Position numbers and translations under genes: made by a program. Below the pieces are notes generated by a model. It did not search any database. It had not been told where the DNA came from and was given only the letters and a program-made list of their open reading frames with translations. 25,732 nt of DNA from CAYZYK01 sp964482615 (GTDB lineage: Bacteria > Patescibacteriota > Minisyncoccia > Minisyncoccales > CAYZYK01): the NCBI GenBank assembly GCA_964482615.1, contig CAYZYK010000011.1, positions 1 to 25,732 of the forward strand, written 5' to 3'. Position 1 is the first letter of the stretch; every line of letters starts with the position of its first letter. Shown here in pieces: positions 13,260 through 21,951 of the stretch.

Positions 13260-14303
13260 TTATTTCTTTAAAACTTCAATTCCTACTAACTTTCCTTCAG
13301 CTAAAAAAGTGAGCATAGCTCCCCCACCAGTTGAAACATGATTAAATTTGGAACTTAATCCTTTTTTGTTTAAAAACTCAACTGTATCACCACCACCCAC
13401 CACAGAAAAAGCACCACTTTCAATAATAGCTTGGGCTATCTTCAAAGTTCCCTTAGAATACTTCTCTTTCTCTATCTTCCCTAATGGACCTGCCCAAAAA
13501 ACAGTTTTAGCTTTTTTAATTTTCTTTTCAAAGAGTTTAATTGTTTCTGGGCCAATATCTAGGTTTTTCTCTATGGAATCAACGGGAGAAATTAATTTCT
13601 GGGGATCAAAAATAGGAATATTTTTTTCTTTTATTTCTTTTTCGATTAAATCCCCCACCAACACAAGAGCTGACATTCCCAGGAAGTCATTTATAACTTT
13701 TGTCTTACTTTCAACTTTCTTGCCGCCAATTACAGCCACTAATGGTTTTTTAGGGTTTTCTCTTATCTTCTTTAAATTCTTTATCTCTTCTTTAACTAAA
13801 AAACCAATACCAGAAGGTAAATAGAGAGGAACACCCACAATAGAAGCATAATTTCTATGACAGGTTCCAAAAGCATCATTGATATAAATATCTCCTAATC
13901 TAGATAATTTCTTAGCAAATTTTAAATCCCCTGCTATTTCTTCTCTGCGAAACTTTAGATTCTCAAGAAGTAAAATTTCCCCTGTCATCATTTCTTTTGT
14001 GTGTTTTTCTATTCCTTCTCCTACACAATCTGGTGCTTTAATTACAGAAAGATCTAAATACTCTGTTAGCTTTTCCTGTATTTTATCTACCTTTAAATTA
14101 GGAACAACTTTTCCTTCAGGGCTTCCCAAATGATGCATAAGAATTACTTTTGCTTCTTTTTCAATCAAATATTCAATTGTGGGAATAGTTCTCTCAATCC
14201 TAAAATCATCTAAAATATTCCCCTTATCATCTAGGGGAACATTAAAGTCTGTTCTTACTAAAACTCTTTTACCTGATAAATTAAAATCTCGAATAGTTTT
14301 CAT
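13260..14303 (-). CDS. pgk: Phosphoglycerate kinase
   Basis: Pgk makes ATP from 1,3-bisphosphoglycerate in glycolysis. The 347-residue protein has VRTDFNVP near residue 17, FRIERTIPTI, HHLGSPEG, the LLENLKFRREE region, NDAFGTCHR, GGKKVESKTKV, VVGGGDTVEFL, and STGGGAML near the end. It is shorter than the usual 385-415 residues, with short surface loops rather than a missing domain. It sits inside an operon of unlike function, with the ATPase upstream and the RecJ-like gene downstream. Confidence 0.95.
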   Translation of the reverse strand: MKTIRDFNLSGKRVLVRTDFNVPLDDKGNILDDFRIERTIPTIEYLIEKEAKVILMHHLGSPEGKVVPNLKVDKIQEKLTEYLDLSVIKAPDCVGEGIEKHTKEMMTGEILLLENLKFRREEIAGDLKFAKKLSRLGDIYINDAFGTCHRNYASIVGVPLYLPSGIGFLVKEEIKNLKKIRENPKKPLVAVIGGKKVESKTKVINDFLGMSALVLVGDLIEKEIKEKNIPIFDPQKLISPVDSIEKNLDIGPETIKLFEKKIKKAKTVFWAGPLGKIEKEKYSKGTLKIAQAIIESGAFSVVGGGDTVEFLNKKGLSSKFNHVSTGGGAMLTFLAEGKLVGIEVLKK

Positions 14304-14332
14304 GCCAAGAATTATTTAAAAAAATAGGGATT

Positions 14333-16099
14333 TTAAAGTATTATTGTCTGACCTGGATTAATTTTTCCTTTTTTAGAATTATTTTTCTTTTTGGAAGATT
14401 TCTTCTTTTCTTCTTCTTTCTCGGGTTTTGATTTTCTCTTAAGGGATTTTTTCAAAACTTCTCTCAGTTCTTCTTTGTTAACTTTTTTTCTTTTCTCTTT
14501 TTTATCTTTAGAATCTGACTTACCAGAAGAAAAAGAAACAGTTCTTTTCTCCAAAGCATCTTTCAAAGAAACAAAGGGTCTTTTCTGTTTATTATCTTCT
14601 TTTTTGGGCTTCTCTTCTGTTTTTTTCTCTTTTTTCTCCCCTTCCTTAACTTTCTTGAAGCATGATTTGCAGTAAACTGGTTTCCCAGGAGTTGGTTCAA
14701 AAGGAACTTTAGCTTGTTTCCCACACTTTGAACATGTAATATCGTAAAGCTTGGATGAAGATTCTGATATTTCAGCTTCTTTTAAAAATCCTGTCCAACG
14801 TTCTATTTTCTCTTCTATTTTTTCTCTTTTGAATGCATATCTTTCTCTTGAAACTTTAATTATCTTTTCTCGATTAGATTCTTCTTGTTGGGATAAAGGA
14901 GGTAATGTTACAGCAGAAAAGGGACGACCCGCAACCCCATCAATCATAAGTTTCAAATAAATATTATATTTATCTAAATTAACCAAATCTTCAATGGTAA
15001 ATTCAGGAATAAATTCTTTCTCCAGATACTCTGCGTCTTCCGCCCCCACCCTAAAAGAGATGAGGGTCCCCACATTACCAAAGATAGCATCTCTCACATC
15101 ACTACTTCTTCCCGTAGGGGTCATTTCCTCTAATTGGGAAATATATTGGTTGGCCAAAATTAAACACAATCTATATTTTCTAGCCTCAGAAAGTATATTA
15201 ACGAAGGACTTGGTAGCAAAGTTCTGAAACTCATCTACGTATAAATAAAAATCGTTTCTTTTCTCTTCTGGAATATCAACCCTGGACATAGCAGCCAATT
15301 GCAGCTTGGTTATCAAAAGAGCTCCAAGTAATCTAGAGTTATCCTCCCCCACTCTTCCTTTAGAAATATCAGCTATTAAAATCTTGCCCTCATCCATAAG
15401 CTCTCTCATATCAATTGTTGACTTTATCTGTCCGACAATATTTCTGATTAAAGGATTTGAAATAAATTGTCCTATTTTGTTTTGAATAGCTGCTGTTGCT
15501 TCAACTTCATACCTCTGACTGTAACGAGCAAATTCGTTAATCCAAAAAGATTTAACCACAGGATCTTTAATTTTATCTACAACTTTTTTTCTGTAAGCTG
15601 AATCAGATAGCATTCTATTTATAGCTAAAATAGTTGAACCAGGATACTCAAGAAGAGCCAAAACAGCATTGTTTAAAATATATTCCATTCTAGCTGACCA
15701 AACATCTGGCCAAACCTTTTTGAAAACACCCATCAGGCCTCCAGCAACCAAATGACGAAATCTGTAATCAACTTTTTCCATCACATTAAAAGCAATCGGG
15801 TATTCAATGTCTGAGGGATTAAAATAAATAACCTTGTTGGTTCTTTCTGGAGGAACAAAATCAAGAAGCTCTTCTGCTGCCTCCCCATGAGGATCAACAA
15901 AAGCAACCCCCCTTCCCCTCTGAATATCTTGAATAGCCATATTCTTTATTAAAGCTGTTTTTCCCATACCGGTTTTCCCTATGATATAAGCATGGCGGCG
16001 GCGATCATCAATCCTTATCCCGAATTTCTTTCTCTTATTCCGAAAAGTAGTTTCAGCAAAATAGGTTATACCGTTATTTGTGAGTAATTCTTTTACCAT
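14333..16099 (-). CDS. VirD4/TraG-like membrane-associated ATPase with zinc ribbon
   Basis: The 588-residue protein is a hexameric-type DNA or protein pump ATPase. Walker A is GKTGMGKT (41-48), DPHGE (69-73) follows, Walker B is FYLYVDEF (284-291), and Q318 lies in LILANQY. This is the type IV coupling-protein/HerA fold. After about residue 400 come a helical stretch, a four-Cys zinc ribbon (C456, C459, C477, C480, around VPFEPTPGKPVYC), and a Lys/Glu-rich disordered tail. No membrane helix is evident, so the adjacent 472-residue membrane protein may anchor it. Such pairs recur in CPR genomes without known substrates. A role in pili, DNA uptake or secretion is inference. Confidence 0.88.
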   Translation of the reverse strand: MVKELLTNNGITYFAETTFRNKRKKFGIRIDDRRRHAYIIGKTGMGKTALIKNMAIQDIQRGRGVAFVDPHGEAAEELLDFVPPERTNKVIYFNPSDIEYPIAFNVMEKVDYRFRHLVAGGLMGVFKKVWPDVWSARMEYILNNAVLALLEYPGSTILAINRMLSDSAYRKKVVDKIKDPVVKSFWINEFARYSQRYEVEATAAIQNKIGQFISNPLIRNIVGQIKSTIDMRELMDEGKILIADISKGRVGEDNSRLLGALLITKLQLAAMSRVDIPEEKRNDFYLYVDEFQNFATKSFVNILSEARKYRLCLILANQYISQLEEMTPTGRSSDVRDAIFGNVGTLISFRVGAEDAEYLEKEFIPEFTIEDLVNLDKYNIYLKLMIDGVAGRPFSAVTLPPLSQQEESNREKIIKVSRERYAFKREKIEEKIERWTGFLKEAEISESSSKLYDITCSKCGKQAKVPFEPTPGKPVYCKSCFKKVKEGEKKEKKTEEKPKKEDNKQKRPFVSLKDALEKRTVSFSSGKSDSKDKKEKRKKVNKEELREVLKKSLKRKSKPEKEEEKKKSSKKKNNSKKGKINPGQTIIL

Positions 16100-16114
16100 A
16101 ATAAAATTAAATTA

Positions 16115-17533
16115 TTATTCAGTGGGTAATCCACTCGGAGGACCTCCCTTTTTGGTCTCAACCATACTGACCGCAGGAGCAATCACAGCGCTTAATTTAG
16201 TTGGATAATGATAAATAGTAGCTAGCTCTTCTGAGTTCAAAATCATGTTACCGGGACCATCCATTTCAGGATACAAAGCGGGAAATCTATTAAGGTAGTT
16301 TCTCAAAATTTTTCTTTGTCTTAAATACTTCCTTCTTCCCCGCCAAACATAATGAACTTTTGTCCTGGTTTTTCCCAAAAACATAATGAAGTTTAAGTTT
16401 CTTGTTTGAAAATGAGGAAAATAAGATCTACTTATTTTGGTATGAGGAGGGTGATAAGAATCTCTTCTTGCTATATACATTCCCCTGGCGTTGACTTTAA
16501 AAACTGGCTTCTTTATTTTATTCTCAATAGCAGTACATATTTCCCTTTCTCCGGGAGTTAAAAGCATCTCTCTTTCTCCTGTTTCAGTGGCTCCAGGGGC
16601 AAGAGCTTTAGTCATAGCTTCCTGTTCTTCTGGCGAAGTCCATTTGCCGTGAACAAGAAAAGAAATGCCGTCCCAGATAGCATAAAGTAAATCCGAAATA
16701 ACACCAAAAATACTATCTGCCATTGTTCTTTTTTCGGGCATGGGGCGTCTTGCTATTTTATTTACCTCTCTTTTTCCTGGTGTTACTATATCAATTTCAG
16801 ATTCTGTTATAGGAGCTGTTATAACCTGGAACCAGAAGTACTCTCCCGAACCTAATCTGGCTAAATCTTCAATAAAAGAAGCTATAGGATCAATTCTTTT
16901 TTCTTCTTTAATTTCTGTTTTCTCTTCAAAGAAATCATGATAGGTTTTAATGGGCAGAAAATCAGGTTTGGGCATGAAATAATCCTCTCCATAAACCTGC
17001 CATTCTTCTGTTGGAATATTTTTGGGCACAACTTCAGTGTAATCTGGCAGCTCTTCAATTTCAGCTTCAGCATAATGGGAATAAATAACTGATTCTATAA
17101 GATGGCGGTGTTCATCTAGACATCTAATGTAAAAACTAACATTCCCTTCATTGCTTACAATCTCCCAAGAAGTCCAAAAAGCACCTAATGTAAATTCTCC
17201 TTCACACCATATTTCCCTCCAATTAGGTTCATCATAAATACACCAAATAGTAGTAAATACATCCTCCATTGCCTTAAATGGTGTTAATATTTCTCTTGGG
17301 GGTTTAACTTTAAGCATCGTCCAGTTTTGCTCTTGATACCATTTATCCCATCTTAACCACCAAAGATAAAACGTTCTCAGGGGAAAAAAAAGAATGATGG
17401 GGGTAAAAAACCACCACCAAACCCTGAGAACGGGCAGAGAAAAAACAAAAATCAAGACAATAAGCCACCAGAAAGGTTCTAAGATTATTGTTTTAACCGG
17501 AACTAACCACCAAAAATAATCTGCAAGTTTCAT
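16115..17533 (-). CDS. CPR membrane protein linked to the VirD4-like ATPase
   Basis: The 472-residue protein has two to three hydrophobic, Trp-rich segments near the start (about 8-62), then a long soluble part with SFYIRCLDEHRHLIESVIYSHYAEAEIEELPDY near 130-160. The remainder is mixed, with an amphipathic stretch near 280-300. I have seen this type beside VirD4-like ATPases in CPR genomes (possibly DUF8128-like), but I cannot name it firmly. It is 15 bases from the ATPase gene, so the two are translated as a pair. Role unknown; a membrane platform for the ATPase is plausible. Confidence 0.75.
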   Translation of the reverse strand: MKLADYFWWLVPVKTIILEPFWWLIVLIFVFSLPVLRVWWWFFTPIILFFPLRTFYLWWLRWDKWYQEQNWTMLKVKPPREILTPFKAMEDVFTTIWCIYDEPNWREIWCEGEFTLGAFWTSWEIVSNEGNVSFYIRCLDEHRHLIESVIYSHYAEAEIEELPDYTEVVPKNIPTEEWQVYGEDYFMPKPDFLPIKTYHDFFEEKTEIKEEKRIDPIASFIEDLARLGSGEYFWFQVITAPITESEIDIVTPGKREVNKIARRPMPEKRTMADSIFGVISDLLYAIWDGISFLVHGKWTSPEEQEAMTKALAPGATETGEREMLLTPGEREICTAIENKIKKPVFKVNARGMYIARRDSYHPPHTKISRSYFPHFQTRNLNFIMFLGKTRTKVHYVWRGRRKYLRQRKILRNYLNRFPALYPEMDGPGNMILNSEELATIYHYPTKLSAVIAPAVSMVETKKGGPPSGLPTE

Positions 17534-17546
17534 AATTTAAAAATCA

Positions 17547-17795
17547 TTAAGTTCTAACAAAAACATCAATTAAAAGAGAGATTATAACAACTATCATAAA
17601 TCCAGCTAAAAAGAATTCAAAAGTATAAAGAAGAGGAACAATTAAAAAAGTCCTTTTTGCCTCTGACCAAAAGAAAATAAAACCGAAAAAGATCGCATAA
17701 AAAATAACGGTTAATATAAATAAAATCTTTATCCCAATTCCAAAATATAGAAAAAACATACTAATCATCAACCAGCTGCTGCCAACAACTGGCAT
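17547..17795 (-). CDS. Small two-to-three-helix membrane protein
   Basis: The 82-residue protein is mostly hydrophobic, with helices at about 8-45 (probably two) and 52-78. It matches no family I recognise. It lies between the regulator gene and the large membrane protein, with 9 and 13 bases to its neighbours, so it belongs to the ATPase cluster and could be a pilin-like or PrgI-like channel subunit. That is inferred from position and size only. Confidence 0.65.
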   Translation of the reverse strand: MPVVGSSWLMISMFFLYFGIGIKILFILTVIFYAIFFGFIFFWSEAKRTFLIVPLLYTFEFFLAGFMIVVIISLLIDVFVRT

Positions 17796-17804
17796 TGTTA
17801 ATGT

Positions 17805-18836
17805 TTAGGAAGTTTGAGTATCGCGCAAAACATATTTACCCTCAGAGTTCCTGTAGAAAGTATCATTGTTGTGTAGGTTCATTAAAACAGTGTTTTTAGC
17901 AACCTCGCGCTGGGAAAGAACTTTTTCTATTACTTCTTCTTTTTCTAAGGGTTCATTACTCTCTTTCAGTGTTTTCTCAATTATATCTTTCACTGTTCCC
18001 GGTTCATACCCCCACTCTTTTAAAGCATAAATTCCTCTACCAACTAAAACAAATCTGTCGTCTTTAATTAATTCATTATGGACTGTTTGGGGATGAGCCT
18101 GTTTACCAGGATTGTAACCTAGCTCATCAATTAATTCAGCAACTTTTCTGAAATGTAATGGTTCTTCTTTTTTGCGAAATACCAAAAAGGATTTATCTCT
18201 TACGCCCTTAGGATTTATTTCCGGCCAATCAACCAGTCCTATTTTTCCTTCTCTGTTCTCTTCAATTTGTTTTGAAACTTCAATAACTGATATTGTTTTT
18301 TCTTTATCTAAATTATTTTGAGAAGAAAAACGATTAACAAAATCTTCTTTTATTTGTGGCTCTCCTTTCTTTTTTAAATCTCCTGTTAATTTATCTAATA
18401 GTTTCTTAACTTGAGGAACAGGATTCTTCTTTATTGTGGTCCAGAAAGAATGAAAATCTTCTTTCTCTGTAACTAAAGAGAATTGTTTTCCTAAATTAAG
18501 AAAGAAAAGAACATAAGATTGATATTTCTCCCCGCCTAAATCTTTTAAAGCAATGTCTTCTTTTTTGAACCCACCTTTCTTTTTAAAATAATCAACGAGC
18601 TCAGCAAAGATTTTATTTAAAATCTCCCTACTCTCCTTCTTTATATCACTGAAGCATTTATTCTCTATTTGACGCACTCTTTCTCTGGTGATATCAAAAT
18701 CCTCACCTATTGACTGTAAAGTTTCAGGGCTTGAATCTTTTTCAATTCCAAAACGCCGAGCTAAGATTTCTCGGGGTCTTTTATCTAAATCTTTAGTAAT
18801 TTTTGAATAAACTTGGGGGAAATTTAATTGAGTCAT
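17805..18836 (-). CDS. Sigma-region-4/HARE-HTH transcription regulator
   Basis: The 343-residue protein begins with a sigma-70 region 4-like helix-turn-helix (about 18-65: TLQSIGEDFDITRERVRQIE). A helical middle follows, then a HARE-HTH winged helix (about 222-275: HFRKVAELIDELGY, GRGIYALKEWGY) and a second winged-helix-like stretch to the end. HARE-HTH is also the fold of RNA polymerase delta. With no sigma regions 2 or 3 it cannot replace a sigma factor alone, so it is more likely a regulator or a delta-like RNA polymerase partner. It is the first gene of the ATPase-pgk-rnhA operon and may control it. Confidence 0.85.
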   Translation of the reverse strand: MTQLNFPQVYSKITKDLDKRPREILARRFGIEKDSSPETLQSIGEDFDITRERVRQIENKCFSDIKKESREILNKIFAELVDYFKKKGGFKKEDIALKDLGGEKYQSYVLFFLNLGKQFSLVTEKEDFHSFWTTIKKNPVPQVKKLLDKLTGDLKKKGEPQIKEDFVNRFSSQNNLDKEKTISVIEVSKQIEENREGKIGLVDWPEINPKGVRDKSFLVFRKKEEPLHFRKVAELIDELGYNPGKQAHPQTVHNELIKDDRFVLVGRGIYALKEWGYEPGTVKDIIEKTLKESNEPLEKEEVIEKVLSQREVAKNTVLMNLHNNDTFYRNSEGKYVLRDTQTS

Positions 18837-18900
18837 ATTTTCAGGTAGATTTTTGACAATCTAACTTACCAAAATATCTACAGTTAATGTATTTGTTTCA

Positions 18901-18929
18901 TTTAAACATACTTTACCTATTGTTGTCAA
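18901..18929 (-). promoter_or_regulatory. Candidate promoter of the regulator-ATPase operon
   Basis: TTGACA (18924-18929), a 17-base spacer, and TTTAAA or, one base over, TTAAAT (about 18900-18906) on the minus strand. It lies about 65 bases before the regulator's ATG and after the secF stop. Confidence 0.5.
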
Positions 18930-18971
18930 GGGTTCAAGAATTTTACGTTAACTTCTTTAAAAAAAACAGCT

Positions 18972-19886
18972 CTATTTTCCCTTGGTTAATCTTCTTTCTT
19001 TCCATTTCAAATAACTCACCAAAAGGGGACTTGCCAAAAACAGAGAAGAATAAGTACCAAAGACTATTCCTAAAATTAAAGCCAAAGAAAAGAATTTCAA
19101 GCTAATTCCCCCCAAGAAAAACAAAGAAAAAAGAACAAATAAAGTAGTCAATGAGGTATTTATGGAACGAGTTAAAGTCTGATTTAAGCTGTCGTTTACA
19201 ATCTTTTCATAAATTGCACCTCTTTCTTTTAAAAGATTCTCTCTTATTCTATCAAAAACAACCACGGTGTTGTTAATAGAATAACCTAAAATAACCAAGA
19301 ATGCGGTAACAACCGGAATTGTAATTTGAACTCCATAAAGTTCCCCCAAAACAGAGAATATCCCAAAAGGTATTAAAACGTCATGAGATAAAGCTAAGAT
19401 AGAAGCTATTCCATACTGCCAGGAAGCAATCGGTCTTGAAATTCTCCTGAAAGCTAAAGCTATATAGATAACTATTGTTATTAAAGATAAGACTATAACA
19501 ATTTTTGTTTTTGTTTTAAGCTCCTGCCCGATTACCGGGCTTATCCCTTCAAAACCCAAGGCTTTTTCTTCTATTTCTCCCGTCTCTTTAATATTTTTAA
19601 TTATTTCCTGCTGGGTTTGGTTGGGAACATTCTTTTGTTTAACTCTGATCATAATCCCTTTTTCTCCTACCGGCCTTAAATGTAATTCTTTAAACTCAAA
19701 TTCTGCTAAAGTTTCTTTTATTTCTTCAAGAGGAGGTCTTTCGTTTTTGTACTCTATTTCAAGCAGAGAACCACCAGAGAAATCAATCCCAAGTTTCAAC
19801 CCAAAAATCAACAAACAAGTAATACTTCCTAAAATTAGAATTGCAGAAAGAAGAAAATAAATTTTTCTGTATTTTATAAAATTCAT
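18972..19886 (-). CDS. secF: Protein translocase subunit SecF
   Basis: SecF works with SecD and the proton gradient to draw proteins out of the SecYEG channel. The 304-residue protein has a first membrane helix (about 8-28) followed by LGIDFSGGSLLEIEY (about 31-45), a small periplasmic domain, then five more helices, including FLVILGYSINNTVVVFDRIRENL. Length is normal. It starts 9 bases after the secD stop. Confidence 0.96.
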   Translation of the reverse strand: MNFIKYRKIYFLLSAILILGSITCLLIFGLKLGIDFSGGSLLEIEYKNERPPLEEIKETLAEFEFKELHLRPVGEKGIMIRVKQKNVPNQTQQEIIKNIKETGEIEEKALGFEGISPVIGQELKTKTKIVIVLSLITIVIYIALAFRRISRPIASWQYGIASILALSHDVLIPFGIFSVLGELYGVQITIPVVTAFLVILGYSINNTVVVFDRIRENLLKERGAIYEKIVNDSLNQTLTRSINTSLTTLFVLFSLFFLGGISLKFFSLALILGIVFGTYSSLFLASPLLVSYLKWKERRLTKGK

Positions 19887-19895
19887 ATTTCCAAA

Positions 19896-21335
19896 TTAAT
19901 CTTTTTGAATGGATTTCCCCCATAATCTATCCCATTTTTCAACCCTTGTTCCCTCAAATGTCCTCAATAGGGTCCTTGTAATAAATATGGCAGAAAACAT
20001 ACTAACAACAATTCCAACACCCAAAGTTAAAGCAAAACCTTTAATAAAACTTGTTCCAAAGAAAAATAAGATTAAAGCAACAATTAAAGTAGTTATATTC
20101 CCATCTCTGATTGAAGGCCAAGCTCTCCTGAAACCTTCAGTTATTGCTTCAGAGAAACTTCTTCTTTTAAATTCTTCTCTCAAACGGGAAAAAATCAAGA
20201 CATTGGCATCAACTGCCATTCCAATCGACAAAATAAAACCTCCAATTCCAGCTAAAGTCAAAGTAACGGGAATAAGTTTAAACAAGCTCAAAACCAAACC
20301 AACATAGATACATAAAGCAAAAGAAGCTAAAAGCCCGGGCAGACGATAATAAATTATCATAAATAGAATTATTGCCAAAAAACCAATAATTCCCGCCTTG
20401 AGAGATTCTCTCAAAGAATTTTCACCCAAAGTTGCCCCTACTGTTTTCTTAGAGATAGGATCTCCTATTTTAACGGGTAAAGCACCCGAATTTAACCTAC
20501 GCACAATTTCTTTTGCTCTTTCAATATCCATGTTTCCTGTGATTACAGCCTTACCTCCTGTTATCTTCTCTCGAATCACGGGAGCATATCTATCAACTAA
20601 GGTTATCTCTCCGTCTCCATCAGTATCAACAATTGACATACCGTCCAAGAAGATAGCTAAAGTTTTTCCTGTGTTTTTTTCTGTTATTTCTTCAAACAAT
20701 TCACTTCCCTCTTTATTAAATTCAAGTTCAATCCTTGGCTGATAGGTTGTTTGATCAAAACCAACTTCTGCACCCTTTAAATATTTTCCAGTAAGCTCTG
20801 TTGGTTTATGATAGGGGTCTTTGAAAGCTAATTCCCAGTTCTCTATCTCTTGATATTCTTCTGGTGTTTTTCCTTCTACTTCTTTTATTTTCTCTAGAAT
20901 TCTCTCTGCTTCTTCTTGGGGCCTTTCCTCTAAAAACTCAAGATAGGGGGTTTCACCTATCATCTCAATTGCTTTGTTAATGTCTCTGACCCCAGCTAGT
21001 TCAACAATTAATCTGTTTTTTGCCTGAACCTGAACTCGGGGTTCCCTTACCCCAAAAAGATTAATTCTCCTTTCAATAACATCTCTCAACCCTGCCATAA
21101 CTTCATCTCTGTCTTCTTGAGAAATACTGCTCAAATCAGCTTCATATACTAAATGAGCTCCACCTTGTAAATCCAATCCTAAATGAAAAGGTGATTCCCA
21201 AAAATGAGGTAAATAGAGAGAAAATCTTTGATTTAAAATATCAATTCCCTGGTTTAAATAAAAAGAAAAAGCAAAACTGAGCCCCAAAAGGCCTAAAATT
21301 AATATTGATATTAAAATTAAATATTTTTGCCTCAT
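19896..21335 (-). CDS. secD: Protein translocase subunit SecD, with EF-hand-like insert
   Basis: The 479-residue protein has a first helix (about 7-27), LGLDLQGGAHL (52-62), a periplasmic P1 domain, and five C-terminal helices with the motif SIGMAVDANVLIFSRLREE. SecDF drives late protein export using the proton gradient. In P1, between FLDG and APVIREKITGG, an extra 12-residue loop DTDGDGEITLVD (237-248) has the spacing of an EF-hand Ca2+ site, with Asp rather than Glu at position 12. E. coli-like SecD goes almost directly from LDG to SAPVV here. The gene is downstream of the Nudix gene and upstream of secF. Confidence 0.95.
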   Translation of the reverse strand: MRQKYLILISILILGLLGLSFAFSFYLNQGIDILNQRFSLYLPHFWESPFHLGLDLQGGAHLVYEADLSSISQEDRDEVMAGLRDVIERRINLFGVREPRVQVQAKNRLIVELAGVRDINKAIEMIGETPYLEFLEERPQEEAERILEKIKEVEGKTPEEYQEIENWELAFKDPYHKPTELTGKYLKGAEVGFDQTTYQPRIELEFNKEGSELFEEITEKNTGKTLAIFLDGMSIVDTDGDGEITLVDRYAPVIREKITGGKAVITGNMDIERAKEIVRRLNSGALPVKIGDPISKKTVGATLGENSLRESLKAGIIGFLAIILFMIIYYRLPGLLASFALCIYVGLVLSLFKLIPVTLTLAGIGGFILSIGMAVDANVLIFSRLREEFKRRSFSEAITEGFRRAWPSIRDGNITTLIVALILFFFGTSFIKGFALTLGVGIVVSMFSAIFITRTLLRTFEGTRVEKWDRLWGKSIQKD

Positions 21336-21344
21336 AATAATCTT

Positions 21345-21890
21345 CTATATTAACCCTTTTTCCTTTGCTATGCAAAAAGCCCCCAGAATTTTAATATCAA
21401 CTTTCTCATCTGTGTTTATTAGAAATTCAGTTAACTTCTTTAAGGGAACTTTTAAAACCTCTATTTTTTCAACATCCTCGTTTTTTCTTCCATTTGGTTT
21501 TTCTACTACATCGGGGGCAAGGAACAAAACACCCTCTTCTGCGAAAGCTCCGGGTTCAATTGGCCATTGGTGAATAGGAATGAGTTTTTTTGCTAAATAA
21601 CCTGTCTCTTCCAATAATTCTCTTTTAGCTGCTTCTTTTTCTGTTTCTCCTTTTTTGTCTGTTAAACCAGCGGGTAACTCAATTATTGAAGAATCAACAG
21701 GCACTCTATATATTCTTTCTAATATTACCTCCTTGTCTTCAGTTACGGGGAAAATAACAACTATTCTTTTGTATATTTTCCTTTCAATAACCTCCCAGTT
21801 TTTTTCTTCTCCCTTCTCTGTTAGAAACTTATAATTCATAAATCTCAAAAATTTCCCTTCATATTTTTTCTTTTTTTTTAGAATTTTCAT
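21345..21890 (-). CDS. Nudix hydrolase, ADP-ribose pyrophosphatase-like
   Basis: The 181-residue protein resembles the NudF/ADPRase group: an early N-terminal region with VIERKIYKRIVVIFPVTE, IIELPAGLTD, a complete Nudix box ending KRELLEETGY, and a proline-containing HQWPIEPGAFAEEGVLFLA region after it. It probably hydrolyses ADP-ribose or a related sugar nucleotide. It leads the secDF group with its own promoter. The link with secretion is probably only positional. Confidence 0.9.
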   Translation of the reverse strand: MKILKKKKKYEGKFLRFMNYKFLTEKGEEKNWEVIERKIYKRIVVIFPVTEDKEVILERIYRVPVDSSIIELPAGLTDKKGETEKEAAKRELLEETGYLAKKLIPIHQWPIEPGAFAEEGVLFLAPDVVEKPNGRKNEDVEKIEVLKVPLKKLTEFLINTDEKVDIKILGAFCIAKEKGLI

Positions 21891-21922
21891 AATCTAATCT
21901 GAAATAATAAAACTATCTTGAA

Positions 21923-21951
21923 ATTTTATAACAATTTTTAATTCTATTCAA
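21923..21951 (-). promoter_or_regulatory. Candidate promoter of the Nudix-secD-secF group
   Basis: TTGAAT (21946-21951, overlapping the secA stop), a 17-base spacer and TAAAAT (21923-21928) on the minus strand give a start near 21916, about 26 bases before the Nudix ATG. Confidence 0.55.
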
